Assembly: GCF_000315915.1 (NCBI RefSeq)
Contig: NC_020186.1
Coordinates: forward strand, 2,386,909 to 2,450,908
DNA: 64,000 bases
Source of the DNA: Henningerozyma blattae CBS 6284
Lineage: Eukaryota; Ascomycota; Saccharomycetes; Saccharomycetales; Saccharomycetaceae
Reading direction: 5' to 3'
Shown one piece after another: positions 42,281-53,499 of this stretch. The notes under the pieces are model-generated. The model had not been told where the DNA came from. It was given only the letters and a program-made list of their open reading frames with translations, and did no database searches. Position numbers and translations under genes: made by a program. Numbering within the stretch: the stretch's first letter is position 1; every line of letters starts with the position of its first letter.

Positions 42281-43847
42281 GATACACCTAATAGATATAA
42301 AAACAATTATCATATTGTTTTAAAAGGATTTCAACAAATATTCTCTAAACTGTATACTTATATAATATATACCCAGCATGTAATTTATCATTAATAAATT
42401 GACGTAATTCAAGATCTGTATTATTTATTTTGAATGATTATTGTTAACTTTAAATATATATATTGAAGAATTAACTGATATGATTTACTGAATCACGGTG
42501 ACTAAATTGCGGTAAGTGGCTTGTACATTATAAGTCTTTAGACCTAGTTTAATTTTAATTTTAGTTAATTGAAATAAGATTCTTTAATATTTCTTTGTCT
42601 ACAAGAATATCCGGAGTGGTCATTGCCATATACTACGTAAGAGCGCTGGATGCCTTTAATACGTACTGGCTCATCCAAGACATATTTACTAACATGATTT
42701 TAATAGATGATACACAATAATATTGATAATAAAAGTAAACTTCCCATAATAGCCTAGTTTGATATTTTTGTTTTTGCCATAAATTGGCAATTTTACTGAC
42801 GACAAATTACTGTAACTTATTACTGCAAGAATAAAACAAAACGGTAAAACAATTCATCTTAGAATATTGATCAGAGTGGCGTCCAAGCTCTACTAAAAAC
42901 TGGACTTTAAAGACTTTCCTCGTCACCTTTAAATTCTGTTGTCCCTATCTGGTTACTCATCATGTAAAACAATATTTGCAAATAATTGTAAAACCATTGA
43001 AAAATTTTACAAAATGTAATAATTATGCTAAAAAAATATATCACAAAACTAACTAGTTATACAATACATTTTTATTTTGGTAAATTATCACAATATAATT
43101 CGGATCTTTATTTTATTTTATATTTTCTTTTCTTTTTTTATTTTTCTTTGGATGATAATTTTTTTCTCTTTTCCATATTCATATTGCATTTCAAACATCT
43201 CTCTTATATAATAATTTTTTTTCTTACGAAATTTGGTAAAAAGATTAAAAGAATAAAAAAAAACATTCCTTTAGGAAAAGTAAAAAAAGCCTGATACGTA
43301 AAACTGGAAGAATCTTTTAGGGCTTGATAATTATATAAAAATTATAAAAAAAAAGTTTTCTGATGTTATTATTTAATGAAATAGATAGATATATTTAAAT
43401 ACATAAAGAAATAAGATAATATATTAATATAATAAGATAAGCAAATAATAATTAATTATTCAAGTTTTTTTTGTTTAAAATAACGCAACATAATACACCA
43501 TAAATTACTTGTATAATACAAATGATATTTCAATTCATTTTTTTTATTTTTTTAGTTAACACAGGACTCGATGCAGTACTTGTTCTTGAAGCTAAACACT
43601 AGAGTATCTGAATGAAGGAATGAACTACAAATTAATATCCTCATAATAAATTAATTGAACAAATATACCGTCTATTTATTCATTTTTTATGGCTAAACCC
43701 TAAATTTATTATCTCTTTATAACTTGGTATTATTATTTATTTATTTTATTCTATTTTTTTTTTTATTTTTCATGATATGACGCTAGAAAATTAATTGTAC
43801 AATATGTTACAAGTATGACTAAAAAAATTCATAACGATATTATTCAC
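42281..43847. other. Convergent HOC1 / CDC11 intergenic region
   Basis: About 1.6 kb of AT-rich DNA between converging genes, long for such a region. A Phe/Tyr-rich frame at 43025-43294 (plus) is most likely a product of T-rich composition. A less AT-rich stretch at 42600-42680 has no tRNA structure that I can draw. No feature is supported. Confidence 0.5.
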
Positions 43848-45038
43848 CTATTGGGAAAGATGCTCCTTTTCTAATCTTTGTTCAATCTGCCTCAATTCGT
43901 TTTCTCTTTCCAAAAGCTCTTTTCTTTTCATTAATAATTCTTGTTGAACCCTTTCTTCAAATGCCTTCAATCTTTCTTCTTCTAATTTGATTTGTTCCTC
44001 ACGAGCTGTGTAAGTATCTTGCTTAGCGTTTTCGCCTCTTTCATGTGCTTGAGGAACACTTGGAGATGCAATTGCACTATTTCCACCATGATGAGCGTTG
44101 CGACCATTAGTATGATTAGAATTCTTCTTAGAATAATTTGGCGTGTCTCCTGATAAAGCTTCAGTTCTATAACGTTCATATAAAATTTCATGGGTGAATT
44201 CTTTCAAATCGCTTAGGTGTGATATTAATAGTGTATTTCTTAAAATAACAAAATCTGAAATATCTGCATCTTCAACATCTAATATACCCCAAGGATATTG
44301 CCTACCTCTAATTATAGTACCATCACCAATATCAAAAACGTCATTTGATCCAATAATTGAGAAAGGCAATAATGAACGCAAATAGGTATTTGTTTCATAA
44401 TCATCATCATTTGCATCTTGTTCATCAAATGGAAAGTTATAAATTGGTAGACCGTATCTATCAATGTCTTCCATAATCATTTTTTTATTTAATTTCAATT
44501 CTTCTTGAGTTAATGAATCTGCTTTCGAAATAACAGGAATAATATTTACTAATGGGCCTAATTGTTTCATATATTCAACATCCATCTCTCTTAGACCATG
44601 TCCAGTTGGTGTAATTAAATATATACAGCAATGAACTCTACCATCCTTAAATCTTGGATTTCTTCTAACACGACTTTCTTCTAATAGAATTTCGTCATAC
44701 TGGTGACGGATATAATCTGAGATTAATTCGAAGCATGACGAATTATCCAAAGAATCACCAAAGCCTGGGGTATCAATGATGTTCAATTGAATTTTAACAC
44801 CTTCTTCATCTTCTAATTCAACAGTTTCTTCTCTCAATTGAACCTCAATCTCTGTAGATGTATCTGTGTGTAACATAACAGTAGTTGAAGTATCAACAAC
44901 TTGCTGACCACATAAACTATTAATGAAAGTAGACCGACCACTACCGGATTGGCCCACAACCATTAAAGTAAAATTGATACCTCTTTTCAAATTCTTTCTT
45001 TTTCTTAGAGCACTTGATGCTTCAATAATACTACTCAT
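43848..45038 (-). CDS. CDC11: Septin Cdc11
   Basis: A 396-residue septin GTPase-fold protein, the terminal subunit of the yeast septin octamer that forms filaments at the bud neck for cytokinesis. It starts MSSIIEASSALRKRKNLKRG, nearly the S. cerevisiae Cdc11 N-terminus with its polybasic stretch. Motifs: P-loop GQSGSGRS (about residue 29), DTPGFGD, and the region of the septin unique element. A Glu/Arg/Lys coiled coil forms the last 60 residues. The P-loop ends in Arg-Ser rather than the Lys-Ser of a GTP-hydrolysing septin, as in Cdc11, which is thought not to hydrolyse GTP. The position after HOC1 on the opposite strand matches YJR076C. Confidence 0.97.
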   Translation of the reverse strand: MSSIIEASSALRKRKNLKRGINFTLMVVGQSGSGRSTFINSLCGQQVVDTSTTVMLHTDTSTEIEVQLREETVELEDEEGVKIQLNIIDTPGFGDSLDNSSCFELISDYIRHQYDEILLEESRVRRNPRFKDGRVHCCIYLITPTGHGLREMDVEYMKQLGPLVNIIPVISKADSLTQEELKLNKKMIMEDIDRYGLPIYNFPFDEQDANDDDYETNTYLRSLLPFSIIGSNDVFDIGDGTIIRGRQYPWGILDVEDADISDFVILRNTLLISHLSDLKEFTHEILYERYRTEALSGDTPNYSKKNSNHTNGRNAHHGGNSAIASPSVPQAHERGENAKQDTYTAREEQIKLEEERLKAFEERVQQELLMKRKELLERENELRQIEQRLEKEHLSQ

Positions 45039-45663
45039 ATTGTAATGCAGTTGTTAGTTTTATATTTTTTATTTGGTAATTATTAATTATTAATTATTAT
45101 TGGATAAAATATAATGTAATATTTTTTGTTTGTTATCTTTTATATTATCTATTAGAAACAAATCTGAATAAGCTGGTCCTTGATCAACAAGTAATTGCTT
45201 GATGGTGAATCTTTGTTTAATAGCCACAAGTATTAATTATTTCGAGAAAGAACCTAGAATTATTAAGAAGCTTAAATTTCCTTCTCTATAAACTGATTTG
45301 TATTTCTTTTTTTTTATTGTTTTCGTTTTTTCCTCTCCTTAGAGATCGATGTTGTGTTGATAGAATCTTTTGTTTTTCGTTTTCGTTTTCTGGAGAACCT
45401 CCTTGTGCCACAATGCCATGATGCGTCACAAATAGACTGTGCCGCTAAATAAGGAAATTTAATTATTAAAAATGTATGTGAGGAATACCTGTATTTAAAG
45501 GCAAAAAGTCCGATAGAGAAGAATGCTAAAAAAAAATAATCAACATATTTATATTTAAACTAGCTACAAATATGAGTATAAATAAGGTATATATCTTCAT
45601 ATATATACATAGCAGGAAGTCTAATTAAAGAAACAAAAAATACTACTAAAGTCACCACTCAAA
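45039..45663. other. CDC11 promoter / aldo-keto reductase 3' region
   Basis: About 620 bp of AT-rich DNA with TTAATTATTAATTATTAATT repeats near 45079-45099 and a TTTTCGTTTTCGTTTTC triple near 45374-45390. No gene is seen. Confidence 0.55.
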
Positions 45664-46701
45664 TTACATGAATAATGGTTTTGGCTTGTATGGTTCTTCT
45701 AAATATTTGACCTCTTCTTCAGTTAGTTCAACCTTTAAAGCTTCGAGGGCATCATCAATTCTTGATTCTTTATTTAAACCAACAATTGGAAAAGCATTTT
45801 TCTTGAATAACCAAGCTAAAGTAACAGTTGCCATCTTCAAGTTCTTTTTGTTGGCTAATTTATTCACACGGTCAATAATTTCCTTGTCTGCTTCAGAAAA
45901 CTTATCTAGACTCATGGCTTTAATAACTAGATCAGTAGTTTGTCTTACACTTTTTTCGGTAATTGGCCTAGCTAAGAATCCCATCTGTAAAGGAGACCAT
46001 GGCGTGATGGCAACATTATTTTTCTTACAGAAAGGTAACATTTCTCTTTCATCTTCTCTGTACAATAAATTATAACAAGTTTGCATGTTGACAAACTTAT
46101 GCCATCCGTGCTTTTCTGCAATAAATTGATACTCTGCAAATTCAGTACCTAACATGGAGGAAGCTCCAATATACCTAGCATAACCCTGTTCAACAACGTC
46201 ATTCAAAGCCCTCATTGTTTCTTCAAAAGGTGTTTCATGATCACAACGATGAATTTGATAGACATCGATATATGTCCCTAGTCTACGAACAGAATTTTTA
46301 GCTGCTTCTAAAATATGCTTTCTGGAAAGACCTTTTTGGTTAACCAAACGCAAATTTAATTCCTCATTGTTGCCGAACAATAGATCGGTCGGATTTAACT
46401 CGATTGTATCGTCAACTCTGTAAAAGACTTTGGTCATAATAACCACTGTTTCTCTTGGAATATTATAATGTTTTAAAAAACTACCCAAGATAGTTTCACT
46501 TAAACCATTGGCATAAGCATCTGCAGTATCAAATGTACGAATACCACGGTCATAAGCATACTTCAAAATCTTGTAAGCATCTTCCATCTCTTCAATTGCC
46601 CATTGCATATTTTTTTTATTGCCAAAAGTCATAGTACCAAAAATGAATGGAGAGATTTTTAGACCAGTGTTACCAAATTTAACTTGTTGAAATAATGACA
46701 T
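45664..46701 (-). CDS. Aldo/keto reductase, YPL088W-type putative aryl-alcohol dehydrogenase
   Basis: A 345-residue NADPH-dependent aldo/keto reductase with a TIM-barrel fold. Sequence blocks match S. cerevisiae YPL088W closely (GLKISP near the start, RTFDTADAYANGLSE, QKGLSRKHILEA, SVRRLGTYIDVYQIHR, RYIGASSMLGTEFAE, NLLYREDERE, and EEPYKPKP at the end). The catalytic Asp, Tyr and Lys can be placed at TFDTADAY and VIMTKV, and the His at IHRCDHETP. The physiological substrate of this subfamily is unknown; reduction of aldehydes is the likely role. Its divergent neighbour is a decayed alcohol dehydrogenase, with two TTCGGCCGA boxes in the shared upstream region. Confidence 0.9.
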   Translation of the reverse strand: MSLFQQVKFGNTGLKISPFIFGTMTFGNKKNMQWAIEEMEDAYKILKYAYDRGIRTFDTADAYANGLSETILGSFLKHYNIPRETVVIMTKVFYRVDDTIELNPTDLLFGNNEELNLRLVNQKGLSRKHILEAAKNSVRRLGTYIDVYQIHRCDHETPFEETMRALNDVVEQGYARYIGASSMLGTEFAEYQFIAEKHGWHKFVNMQTCYNLLYREDEREMLPFCKKNNVAITPWSPLQMGFLARPITEKSVRQTTDLVIKAMSLDKFSEADKEIIDRVNKLANKKNLKMATVTLAWLFKKNAFPIVGLNKESRIDDALEALKVELTEEEVKYLEEPYKPKPLFM

Positions 46702-47731
46702 ATTTTTTCTCTTGCTTTATTTTGTAGGGAGGTGTTTTGACTAATGGTAAATATATTCTTCTAGAAGAAAGTTAAATATATTTGTTATTTCAGTATTTAC
46801 TTCCTGCATCTGTAATAACTAGTTCTGGTTTCATGCAGTTTATATACAAATTTATTAATCTAGTTCTCTCATTTAGAAAATAAATTCCACATTCTAATAT
46901 TCCTCATGCTTTCCAGAGTCATTTCGTAGTATCTTTAGAAAACTTATCTTTGAGCTGCAAATATTTAAGGCTGTACCTTGAATATGTTTTGAAAAAAAGT
47001 CCCAAACGTGATTCTTATAGTTACTTTTTAAATTGCTAATTTTTTTTATTAGAAAGTAAATGAGAGTTTATCATTTTAAATATTATGTCACGGCAAACTG
47101 TTCGGCCGATATATTTTTGCTATTCGGCCGAGTTCGATTGCATGTGTATTTTAATTTTCCTTTGTCTAAGCATTCTCCAGAGATGTGACAGTTACAGTCT
47201 TTGAAAGGAACACTTAATCAAATCTTCATAGTCACTAAATAGAGTTTGAATTTCACAGTTATTTAATTTTTCTTTTTAGTATTCTTCCTAATTGTTGAAC
47301 AGTAGATCAGATCTTTACCAGGTTTTACACCTAGCTAGTAACTGGTAATGATTTCACTAATGTTATCGTGTCAGCTGTGTAAGAATGTGAAGCTAAAGCT
47401 ACTCTACTTGTAAAGATAAATATTTCAACAGCGGAATTTATTTCTTTATAGAATTTTAATTAATACACCGTATATTGATGCAATCAGCAAAAATGTTGTA
47501 TTAAGAGAACCTACTTTAAATTCAAGAATACATTGGCCATATCTAAGGTAACAAAATATAAAACACTTTTTAAGATTTGGCCTAAGTCTTGTTTCATAGA
47601 CGACATAAAAAATATCATTGCAAGTTGTACATTAAACTCGACCTTCCTTCTCATTTTAGAATGAAACAATAAATCCTCTTACAAAGTTAATTATACTTGC
47701 TTACAAAAATATTATATAACAAGCTCAAACT
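46702..47731. other. Divergent upstream region of the aldo-keto reductase and ADH pseudogene
   Basis: About 1 kb of AT-rich DNA. The only outstanding element is a pair of TTCGGCCGA boxes at 47101-47131. No gene is seen. Confidence 0.55.
47101..47131. promoter_or_regulatory. Twin TTCGGCCGA boxes
   Basis: TTCGGCCGA occurs at 47101-47109 and again at 47123-47131, 22 bp apart (about two helical turns). The core TCGGCCGA is a perfect palindrome of abutting CGG/CCG triplets, the kind of half-site used by Zn2Cys6 transcription factors. It is about 400 bp upstream of the aldo-keto reductase and 600 bp upstream of the ADH pseudogene. The regulator is unknown. Confidence 0.5.
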
Positions 47732-48685
47732 ATGTCTTATCCAGATACTATTTGATATATTGCTACTTTCAATCTTAGTGGTTGCCTACATCCAAAAAAA
47801 ATTGCTGTTTCCTCAAAAGATATAGAAGGTCATGATATTAACATAGAAATCATAGCTTGTGAGGTTTACAACTCTGATACACATACCGTCTCTTCTAACT
47901 GGGGTTTATGCCCAGATAATCAAGTACTGTGCCATGCAATTGTTAGCCATGCTATTAAATTGGGTCCGAAATGTAATGCTGGATTTAAAATATGGTAAAG
48001 AGTGTTGGTGCATAGTTATTATCATGATTAGAGTGTGATCTCTGTAAGTATAACAAAGAAAGATTTTGTAATACATTTTCAGTTTGAACATATGCGGTCT
48101 CCTATCAAGATGGCTTAATCTCACAAGGAGGTTATACTTCACATATTATGTTGTATGTACATTTTATTTTTGCTATTCCAGATACATTACAAACTAACCT
48201 AGTTGTACCAATGATATGTAGACGGATCACAGTATTTTCTCTCTTATGAAGATGCATTGCCAAACTAATAGGTGCTAAAGTATACGCATTTTCTCGTGGT
48301 GAAGAGAGTGGACTCAATCAGATTAGGCACCGATTATAATTATTTAAATGGTTTTGAGTTAATTGACACCGAAGAACTTGCCATTATATGCGCCTCTTCA
48401 TTAAGTTGAATACGACCCAATAAAATCGTTAAAACCATGAAGATTGGTGGTAGCATTCAATCCATTGCTATGCCATCTGCAGATAAAACTGTAGAGTTGA
48501 ACATTCCGGTGTTGATATTGGTATTCGTACTATTCTCCAAAAGAATTTAATTATATGCTTAAACTCGCTACAAAGAAAAATATTAAACCATGGATCGAAG
48601 AGGTACAAATTGGTTAAAAGAATGTTAATGAAGCTTGAAAAAAAATTAGAAAAAGGCAACGTTAAATACTAATTTCACTTAACTG
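47732..48685 (+). pseudogene. Decayed ADH6/ADH7-type alcohol dehydrogenase
   Basis: Pieces of a zinc-type, NADPH-dependent cinnamyl/medium-chain alcohol dehydrogenase can be read in changing frames. It begins MSYPDTI then stops. Later pieces are HDINIEIIACEVYNSDTH, AIKLGPKCNAGFKI, ECDLCKYNKERFC, SYQDGLISQGGY, FAIPDTLQTNLVVPMIC, AKLIGAKVYAFSRG, LKLATKKNIKPWIEEVQIG and KGNVKY. All line up in order with S. cerevisiae Adh6/Adh7. There are many in-frame stops and several frameshifts, and the stretch that should carry the glycine-rich coenzyme-binding motif is missing between the VPMIC and AKLIGAK pieces. At the first catalytic Cys block (ACGVCGSD in the family) the sequence reads ACEVYNSD, so a metal ligand is lost. 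It is non-functional; the decay is advanced but still legible. Confidence 0.88.
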
Positions 48686-49401
48686 AATAAAAAAAGAGTT
48701 CACCCAAAATTAGTCATATGATATTTAATTGGATGCTTAAATACATATATATTTATATAAACATTTAATCTAATTTTATTATTTTTATTATAAAAGACTG
48801 TGTAATAAAACTTTTATTTTTTTTTATGAAATTGTCTATTCCATAGAGAATGATTCAAATTTTATTTAAGTTCAGAAGGCTGATCCAATTTTTTTTATTT
48901 TTCAAAAAATACCCAAAAATATTAGTTACCCCTAAAGGGTTTGAATAGAATTGAAAAAAAAATTTTAATAATTAACATAATTAAAGAGAACACTAACATT
49001 ATCAAAATCATTTTAGGGTTAATATTTTGCACCTTCCTAAATAAACAATGAAATAATTACAACAATATATATGGAACTATATGAACTGTTTTTCTTGTCT
49101 TATAAGGCATTTTTTCTTGAATATTTTTGATCTGGGAATATCGTAAATGAGAGTTACAAAGTTTCTACATAAATGACAAAATATTTTTTTTGACAAGTAT
49201 ACGCACCATAGAAATATTGGTATAAGATATGTTGAGGTAAAATATCAAACTGTTGTTTCTAAAACGTGGCCATTACTTTTAGATTGAAGAATAGATCTAA
49301 TATTTCCTCTTTGCAGATACACAGTACAGCTATAAACATCTACTAATAAGTTTAATCGAGCAATATAAAGTTATATATTTTAAAAGTCTTCAATAAACAA
49401 T
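48686..49401. other. Intergenic region ADH pseudogene / BIO2 3' end
   Basis: About 700 bp of AT-rich DNA with A- and T-tracts between convergent units. I see nothing else. Confidence 0.55.
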
Positions 49402-50505
49402 TTAGTTTCCTGGTAAATTGTACTTTTTAAATGCCTTCATTGGTTCTAAACCCCATTTCAATAACATTGCTTTATCTTCGTTCCACCCGTTACAAAATGT
49501 AGTTAGCATTTTCTTACCAGTAAAAATACTATTACAACCAGCCATAAAACAAAGAAATTGTTCATATTCTTTCATTGTATAACGCCCAGCTGCCAATCTT
49601 ACAATTGAATTAGGCATGGCAATTCTTGCCGTTGCAATAACTCTAAGAATATCTTCAAATTCAAGTTTATTTGCTCCTGGTTTTTCTAACTCATCAACTA
49701 TTCTTGTACCCTTTATAGGAACTAACCTATTAATTGGAACAGATTCTGGATGTGGCATCATATTAGAAAGGGAATACAGAAAGCCAATATGATCCTCCTT
49801 TGTTTCTCCTAATCCAAGAATACCTCCAGTGCATACACTAATTCCCGAGTCTTTCACTACTCTAATTGTTTTCAATCTATCATCATAAGATCTCGAGGTA
49901 ATAACATTTTTATAATGCTCCCTTGAAGTATCAATATTATGATTGTAAGCTGTAAGTCCCGCAGCTTTTAATTGTTTGGCATGCTCATCATTTAGCATAC
50001 CCAAAGTAACACATGTTTCTAATCCTAGATCATTAACTTTAGTCACCATTTCAGCAATCCTTTTTAAGGCACTTTTTCTACCATTCATATCTCTCCATGC
50101 TGCACCCAGACAAAATCTGGTTGATCCATTTTTTTTTGCTTCTTTAGCTTCAAGTAAAACTTCATCGATTGAAACAAGTTTTTCAGCTTTTAGACCCGTA
50201 TTATTAGATGTTGACTGTGAACAATACTTACAGTCTTCACTACAGCCACCAGTTTTAATATTCATCAATGTACATAACTGCACTTTTGATGGGTCATAAT
50301 ATTTGCGATGTTGTAATTGAGCAGCGTATACCAATTCTAACAAAGGTGTATTATAAATTTCACTCAACTCCTGTTTAGACCAGTCATGTCTTATTGGTTT
50401 TGAAAGAGCCTCTTTCAAAACCAACCTGTGTCCAGCACTAATATTAAAAAGTCTATGATAAACATGAAATGGCCTTCTAGAGATCCTTGAAATCATTCCT
50501 GACAT
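49402..50505 (-). CDS. BIO2: Biotin synthase
   Basis: A 367-residue mitochondrial radical-SAM enzyme that inserts sulphur into dethiobiotin, the last step of biotin synthesis. The N-terminus is basic and hydroxylated (ISRISRRPFHVYHRLF), fitting a mitochondrial presequence. The 4Fe-4S cluster motif CX3CX2C is visible as CSEDCKYC at about residue 90. Other family blocks are NIKTGGCSEDC, YNHNIDTSREHY, CTGGILGLGE and the late RLAAGRYTM with the Arg that contacts the 2Fe-2S cluster. S. cerevisiae Bio2 has 375 residues. Other biotin genes (BIO3, BIO4) are not in the window, so there is no cluster here. Confidence 0.96.
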   Translation of the reverse strand: MSGMISRISRRPFHVYHRLFNISAGHRLVLKEALSKPIRHDWSKQELSEIYNTPLLELVYAAQLQHRKYYDPSKVQLCTLMNIKTGGCSEDCKYCSQSTSNNTGLKAEKLVSIDEVLLEAKEAKKNGSTRFCLGAAWRDMNGRKSALKRIAEMVTKVNDLGLETCVTLGMLNDEHAKQLKAAGLTAYNHNIDTSREHYKNVITSRSYDDRLKTIRVVKDSGISVCTGGILGLGETKEDHIGFLYSLSNMMPHPESVPINRLVPIKGTRIVDELEKPGANKLEFEDILRVIATARIAMPNSIVRLAAGRYTMKEYEQFLCFMAGCNSIFTGKKMLTTFCNGWNEDKAMLLKWGLEPMKAFKKYNLPGN

Positions 50506-51198
50506 CGTAGAATTACTAAAAGTTCTTATATGAGGTATCTTAAAATTTTAGGTATTGGCTAAATGTAAAAAGAAATTTATCAAGAAATAACAAGAAAGCT
50601 TAAAAAAAAAGTCCTCCATTTTATAAGTCTTTAGAAAATTGAAGAAATAACTAGTATAAAATAGGAGAACAACTGTAACTGCTTTAGACTAATTGAGAAA
50701 AAAAAAATTTTTTTTACAATAAAGCTAGCTCTAATATTTTGAAAACAAAAAAAATAATAATCTAGCTAATGCTCAACCTAAACAGGAATTATATAGTAAC
50801 AAAAACAGTATTGGCATATTATTATTTTGACATCAAACTATAGTTTTTAATGGATTATTTTACAAACTCCTATTCGAAAAAAATCTCAGTATATGCCATT
50901 AACAATAGGAGTACAACAACTGCATCCTGAAAGGAATATTTCCAAATAAGAGTGTAAGGTATAGAATTCTATGCATGACCTAAATTTTTTTTCTTGTTCG
51001 TTGAATCCAGCTTTAATAAAAAAACAGGCAGAATACAATTTGAATTGAAGATACGCGCTTAGAGTATCTGCCGTAGGAAAATTTGAGTCATTTTAAGATG
51101 AATTAACAAAAAAAAAAAAAATCGATATCAGGACAGAAGAAAAAAATATGACAATATAATTAAGAAAAAAAACTATTTACAACTCAATTATTTAATTG

Positions 51199-51245
<47 letters not shown>

Positions 51246-51340
51246 CAGAAAATCTATTTTTTTTCTAAATAGCCTGCTAAACATTATATAATGTCAAGGA
51301 ATAAAAGTAATATAAGTGAAGACATAAAAGATATTATCAA
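50506..51340. other. Divergent promoter region BIO2 / ODC-type carrier
   Basis: About 830 bp of very AT-rich DNA with poly-A tracts and an (AT)19 microsatellite at 51203-51240. No gene is seen and I could not pick out a specific regulator site. Confidence 0.55.
51203..51240. repeat. (AT)n microsatellite
   Basis: Uninterrupted AT dinucleotide run of 19 units, about 100 bp upstream of the mitochondrial carrier start. Such tracts form cruciforms and vary in length between strains. Confidence 0.95.
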
Positions 51341-52255
51341 ATGTCAGATAATAAAGTATACCCATTACCCTTCCTTTGCCAATTTCTGGCAGGTGCAGGT
51401 GCCGGCATGTCAGAAACATTAGTAATGTATCCTCTTGATGTAGTAAAAACTAGGTTTCAATTACAAGAAACTAGGATACTTTCTTTAGGAAAAAATATCG
51501 AAAAAATCACTATGATGACCTGCTTATCGAAAATAATACGGAACGAGAGCATTAAACACCTTTATAAAGGCATGAGCTCTCCTATATTAATGGAAGTACC
51601 AAAACGTGCTGTGAAATTTTCATGTAATGATTTATTCCAAAATATATTAATGAAAAAAAGTCAAACAAGCAAAGCTAATGGTATAATTACTTTACTATCT
51701 GGTACTTTAGCAGGGTTATTTGAATCTTTTATTGTTGTCCCGTTTGAGCTAGTAAAAATTAGATTACAAGATGCAAACTCGAATTATAGATCCCCAAGCC
51801 ATTGTTTAAGAAAAACGATTGAAAATGAAGGTATTACTTCATTGTACAAGGGGCTAGAAGCTACTGTTTGGAGAAATTCAATTTGGAATGCAAGCTATTT
51901 TGGATTGATTTACCAAGTAAAGAAACTGATGCCAACACAATCAACTAATGATAAAAGTGTAGGACGTAATTTCATTGCGGGTACTATTGCTGGCTGTATG
52001 AGCTGTTTTTTTAGTGTTCCTTTTGATGTTATAAAGACAAAAATTCAAGTTTCGAAGGTAAGTGGTTGTGTCCACAATTCAAATTGGGCTTTGCTATCAG
52101 TTTTCTTAATGTATAAAAAGTATGGTCTTAGAAGCATTTATAGAGGAATTATACCTATTATTTGTAGATATGGACCTGGAGGTGGACCACTATTAGTATC
52201 GTTTAATGGGTTTAGCGAGTTGTTTAAGAAAATACACCAACGTTTGAGTAACTAA
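51341..52255 (+). CDS. Mitochondrial carrier, 2-oxodicarboxylate (ODC) type
   Basis: A 304-residue inner-membrane carrier with the three-fold repeat of the family. Each repeat has the PX[DE]XX[KR] signature: YPLDVVKTRFQ, VPFELVKIRLQ and VPFDVIKTKIQ. The order of motifs and several blocks (PLPFLCQFLAGAGAGMSE, HLYKGMSSPILMEVPKRA, SLYKGLEATVWRNSIWNA, RYGPGGGPLLV) match S. cerevisiae Odc1/Odc2, which exchange 2-oxoadipate and 2-oxoglutarate across the membrane. Identity is lower than for the other genes in the window, so it may be a diverged duplicate; a full ODC1 could exist elsewhere. The substrate is therefore inferred. Confidence 0.85.
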   Translation: MSDNKVYPLPFLCQFLAGAGAGMSETLVMYPLDVVKTRFQLQETRILSLGKNIEKITMMTCLSKIIRNESIKHLYKGMSSPILMEVPKRAVKFSCNDLFQNILMKKSQTSKANGIITLLSGTLAGLFESFIVVPFELVKIRLQDANSNYRSPSHCLRKTIENEGITSLYKGLEATVWRNSIWNASYFGLIYQVKKLMPTQSTNDKSVGRNFIAGTIAGCMSCFFSVPFDVIKTKIQVSKVSGCVHNSNWALLSVFLMYKKYGLRSIYRGIIPIICRYGPGGGPLLVSFNGFSELFKKIHQRLSN

Positions 52256-52533
52256 AATAGATACAATTATGCAAGTGAAAAAGAATTAGACTCTTTGAGA
52301 TGTGAAGCAGGTAATTGCAAAAGAAGATCAAAAAAAGGTTTGTTCATACAGAAAATATATCATCGGTTTTTCTATTTTCGTCTAGATCTATATATTCATA
52401 ATTTTTAATATGTAACTATATAAAGTTATATCTCTGTTTTATTTTGGAACTAAAAAGTTTCATTAGTTATCTTATAAATAGTATATGCCAAATTCTTTTT
52501 GTGTACATGTTCGATTGTTGAACCTTTTTTTTT

Positions 52534-53499
52534 TCATAAGCTATTCAATTTACCACGGAATTCATCGATAGATTTGTACCCCTTTTTAGCCATTATATCT
52601 TTTAATTCCTTTTCAACACGATCGAAGATACTAATACCTTCTTTATGTAGCTCAGTGCCGATCTGTAATAAAGTAGCACCACATAATAAATGTTCGAAGG
52701 CGTCCTGACCGGTTCTAATACCACCTGTACCTATAATTTTAATATTTGGGTTCAAACGAGTATAGAAAGCACGAACATTAGCCAAGGCAGTAGGCTTAAC
52801 ATATTCACCACCTAAACCACCAAATCCATTTTTTGGTTTGATAACTACACTTTCACTTTCCACATCAATGTAAAGACCGTTACCTATACTATTAATTGAG
52901 TTAACATAAGTCAAAGGAAATTGGTTTAAAATATTAGACATTATTTCAAAATGAGCAAAATCAAAAAATGGAGGTAATTTAATACCCAAAGGTTTTTTGA
53001 AGAACGCAAAAACTTTTGTTAAAATTTCCTTTGTCAATTCGAAATCATAAGCAACTTGTGGTTTACCAGGTACATTTGGACATGATAGATTTAATTCAGT
53101 CACACCGCTAAAGCTGCTATCTTGTATTTTTTGTAATAGCTTAATATTTTCATCAACACTCATACCAGCAACAGAAAAGAAAATTACACCAGCGTTAGGG
53201 AAGTTTTCTTGACGTTTTAAAACATATTCTAGATAATAATCAATACCTTTATTTGGTAACCCCATAGAGTTGATACTACCTAATGGTACAGAGTAATACC
53301 GTGGTTCAGGGTTGCCAGCTCTTTCTATACTAGTGGCACTTTTAGTAATGAATGCACCGGCATTTGAGTTTGCCATTTCATCCAATTCTTTTGTAGTCAT
53401 ACAATGAACACCAGAAGCATTCATGAAAGGGTTAGATAATTTATGACCTAAAAAAGTGGTTTCTAATGAAACATCTGTGACTGTAGTAGAGTTAGCCAT
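52534..53499 (-). CDS. URA1: Cytosolic dihydroorotate dehydrogenase (fumarate-dependent, class 1A)
   Basis: A 321-residue FMN enzyme oxidising dihydroorotate to orotate with fumarate as acceptor, the fourth step of pyrimidine synthesis. Blocks match S. cerevisiae Ura1: [59 protein letters not shown] with the active-site Cys, [49 protein letters not shown]. It is soluble, with no presequence or membrane anchor, unlike the respiratory class 2 enzyme. This class is known to have reached the Saccharomyces lineage by transfer from lactic acid bacteria and allows pyrimidine synthesis without respiration. The extra 7 residues at the N-terminus are lineage-specific. Confidence 0.96.
   Translation of the reverse strand: MANSTTVTDVSLETTFLGHKLSNPFMNASGVHCMTTKELDEMANSNAGAFITKSATSIERAGNPEPRYYSVPLGSINSMGLPNKGIDYYLEYVLKRQENFPNAGVIFFSVAGMSVDENIKLLQKIQDSSFSGVTELNLSCPNVPGKPQVAYDFELTKEILTKVFAFFKKPLGIKLPPFFDFAHFEIMSNILNQFPLTYVNSINSIGNGLYIDVESESVVIKPKNGFGGLGGEYVKPTALANVRAFYTRLNPNIKIIGTGGIRTGQDAFEHLLCGATLLQIGTELHKEGISIFDRVEKELKDIMAKKGYKSIDEFRGKLNSL

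Noticed and set aside
43025..43294. 89-codon Phe/Tyr/Lys-rich open frame
   Set aside because: The composition follows the T- and A-rich DNA, there is no promoter signature, and no homology is recognised.
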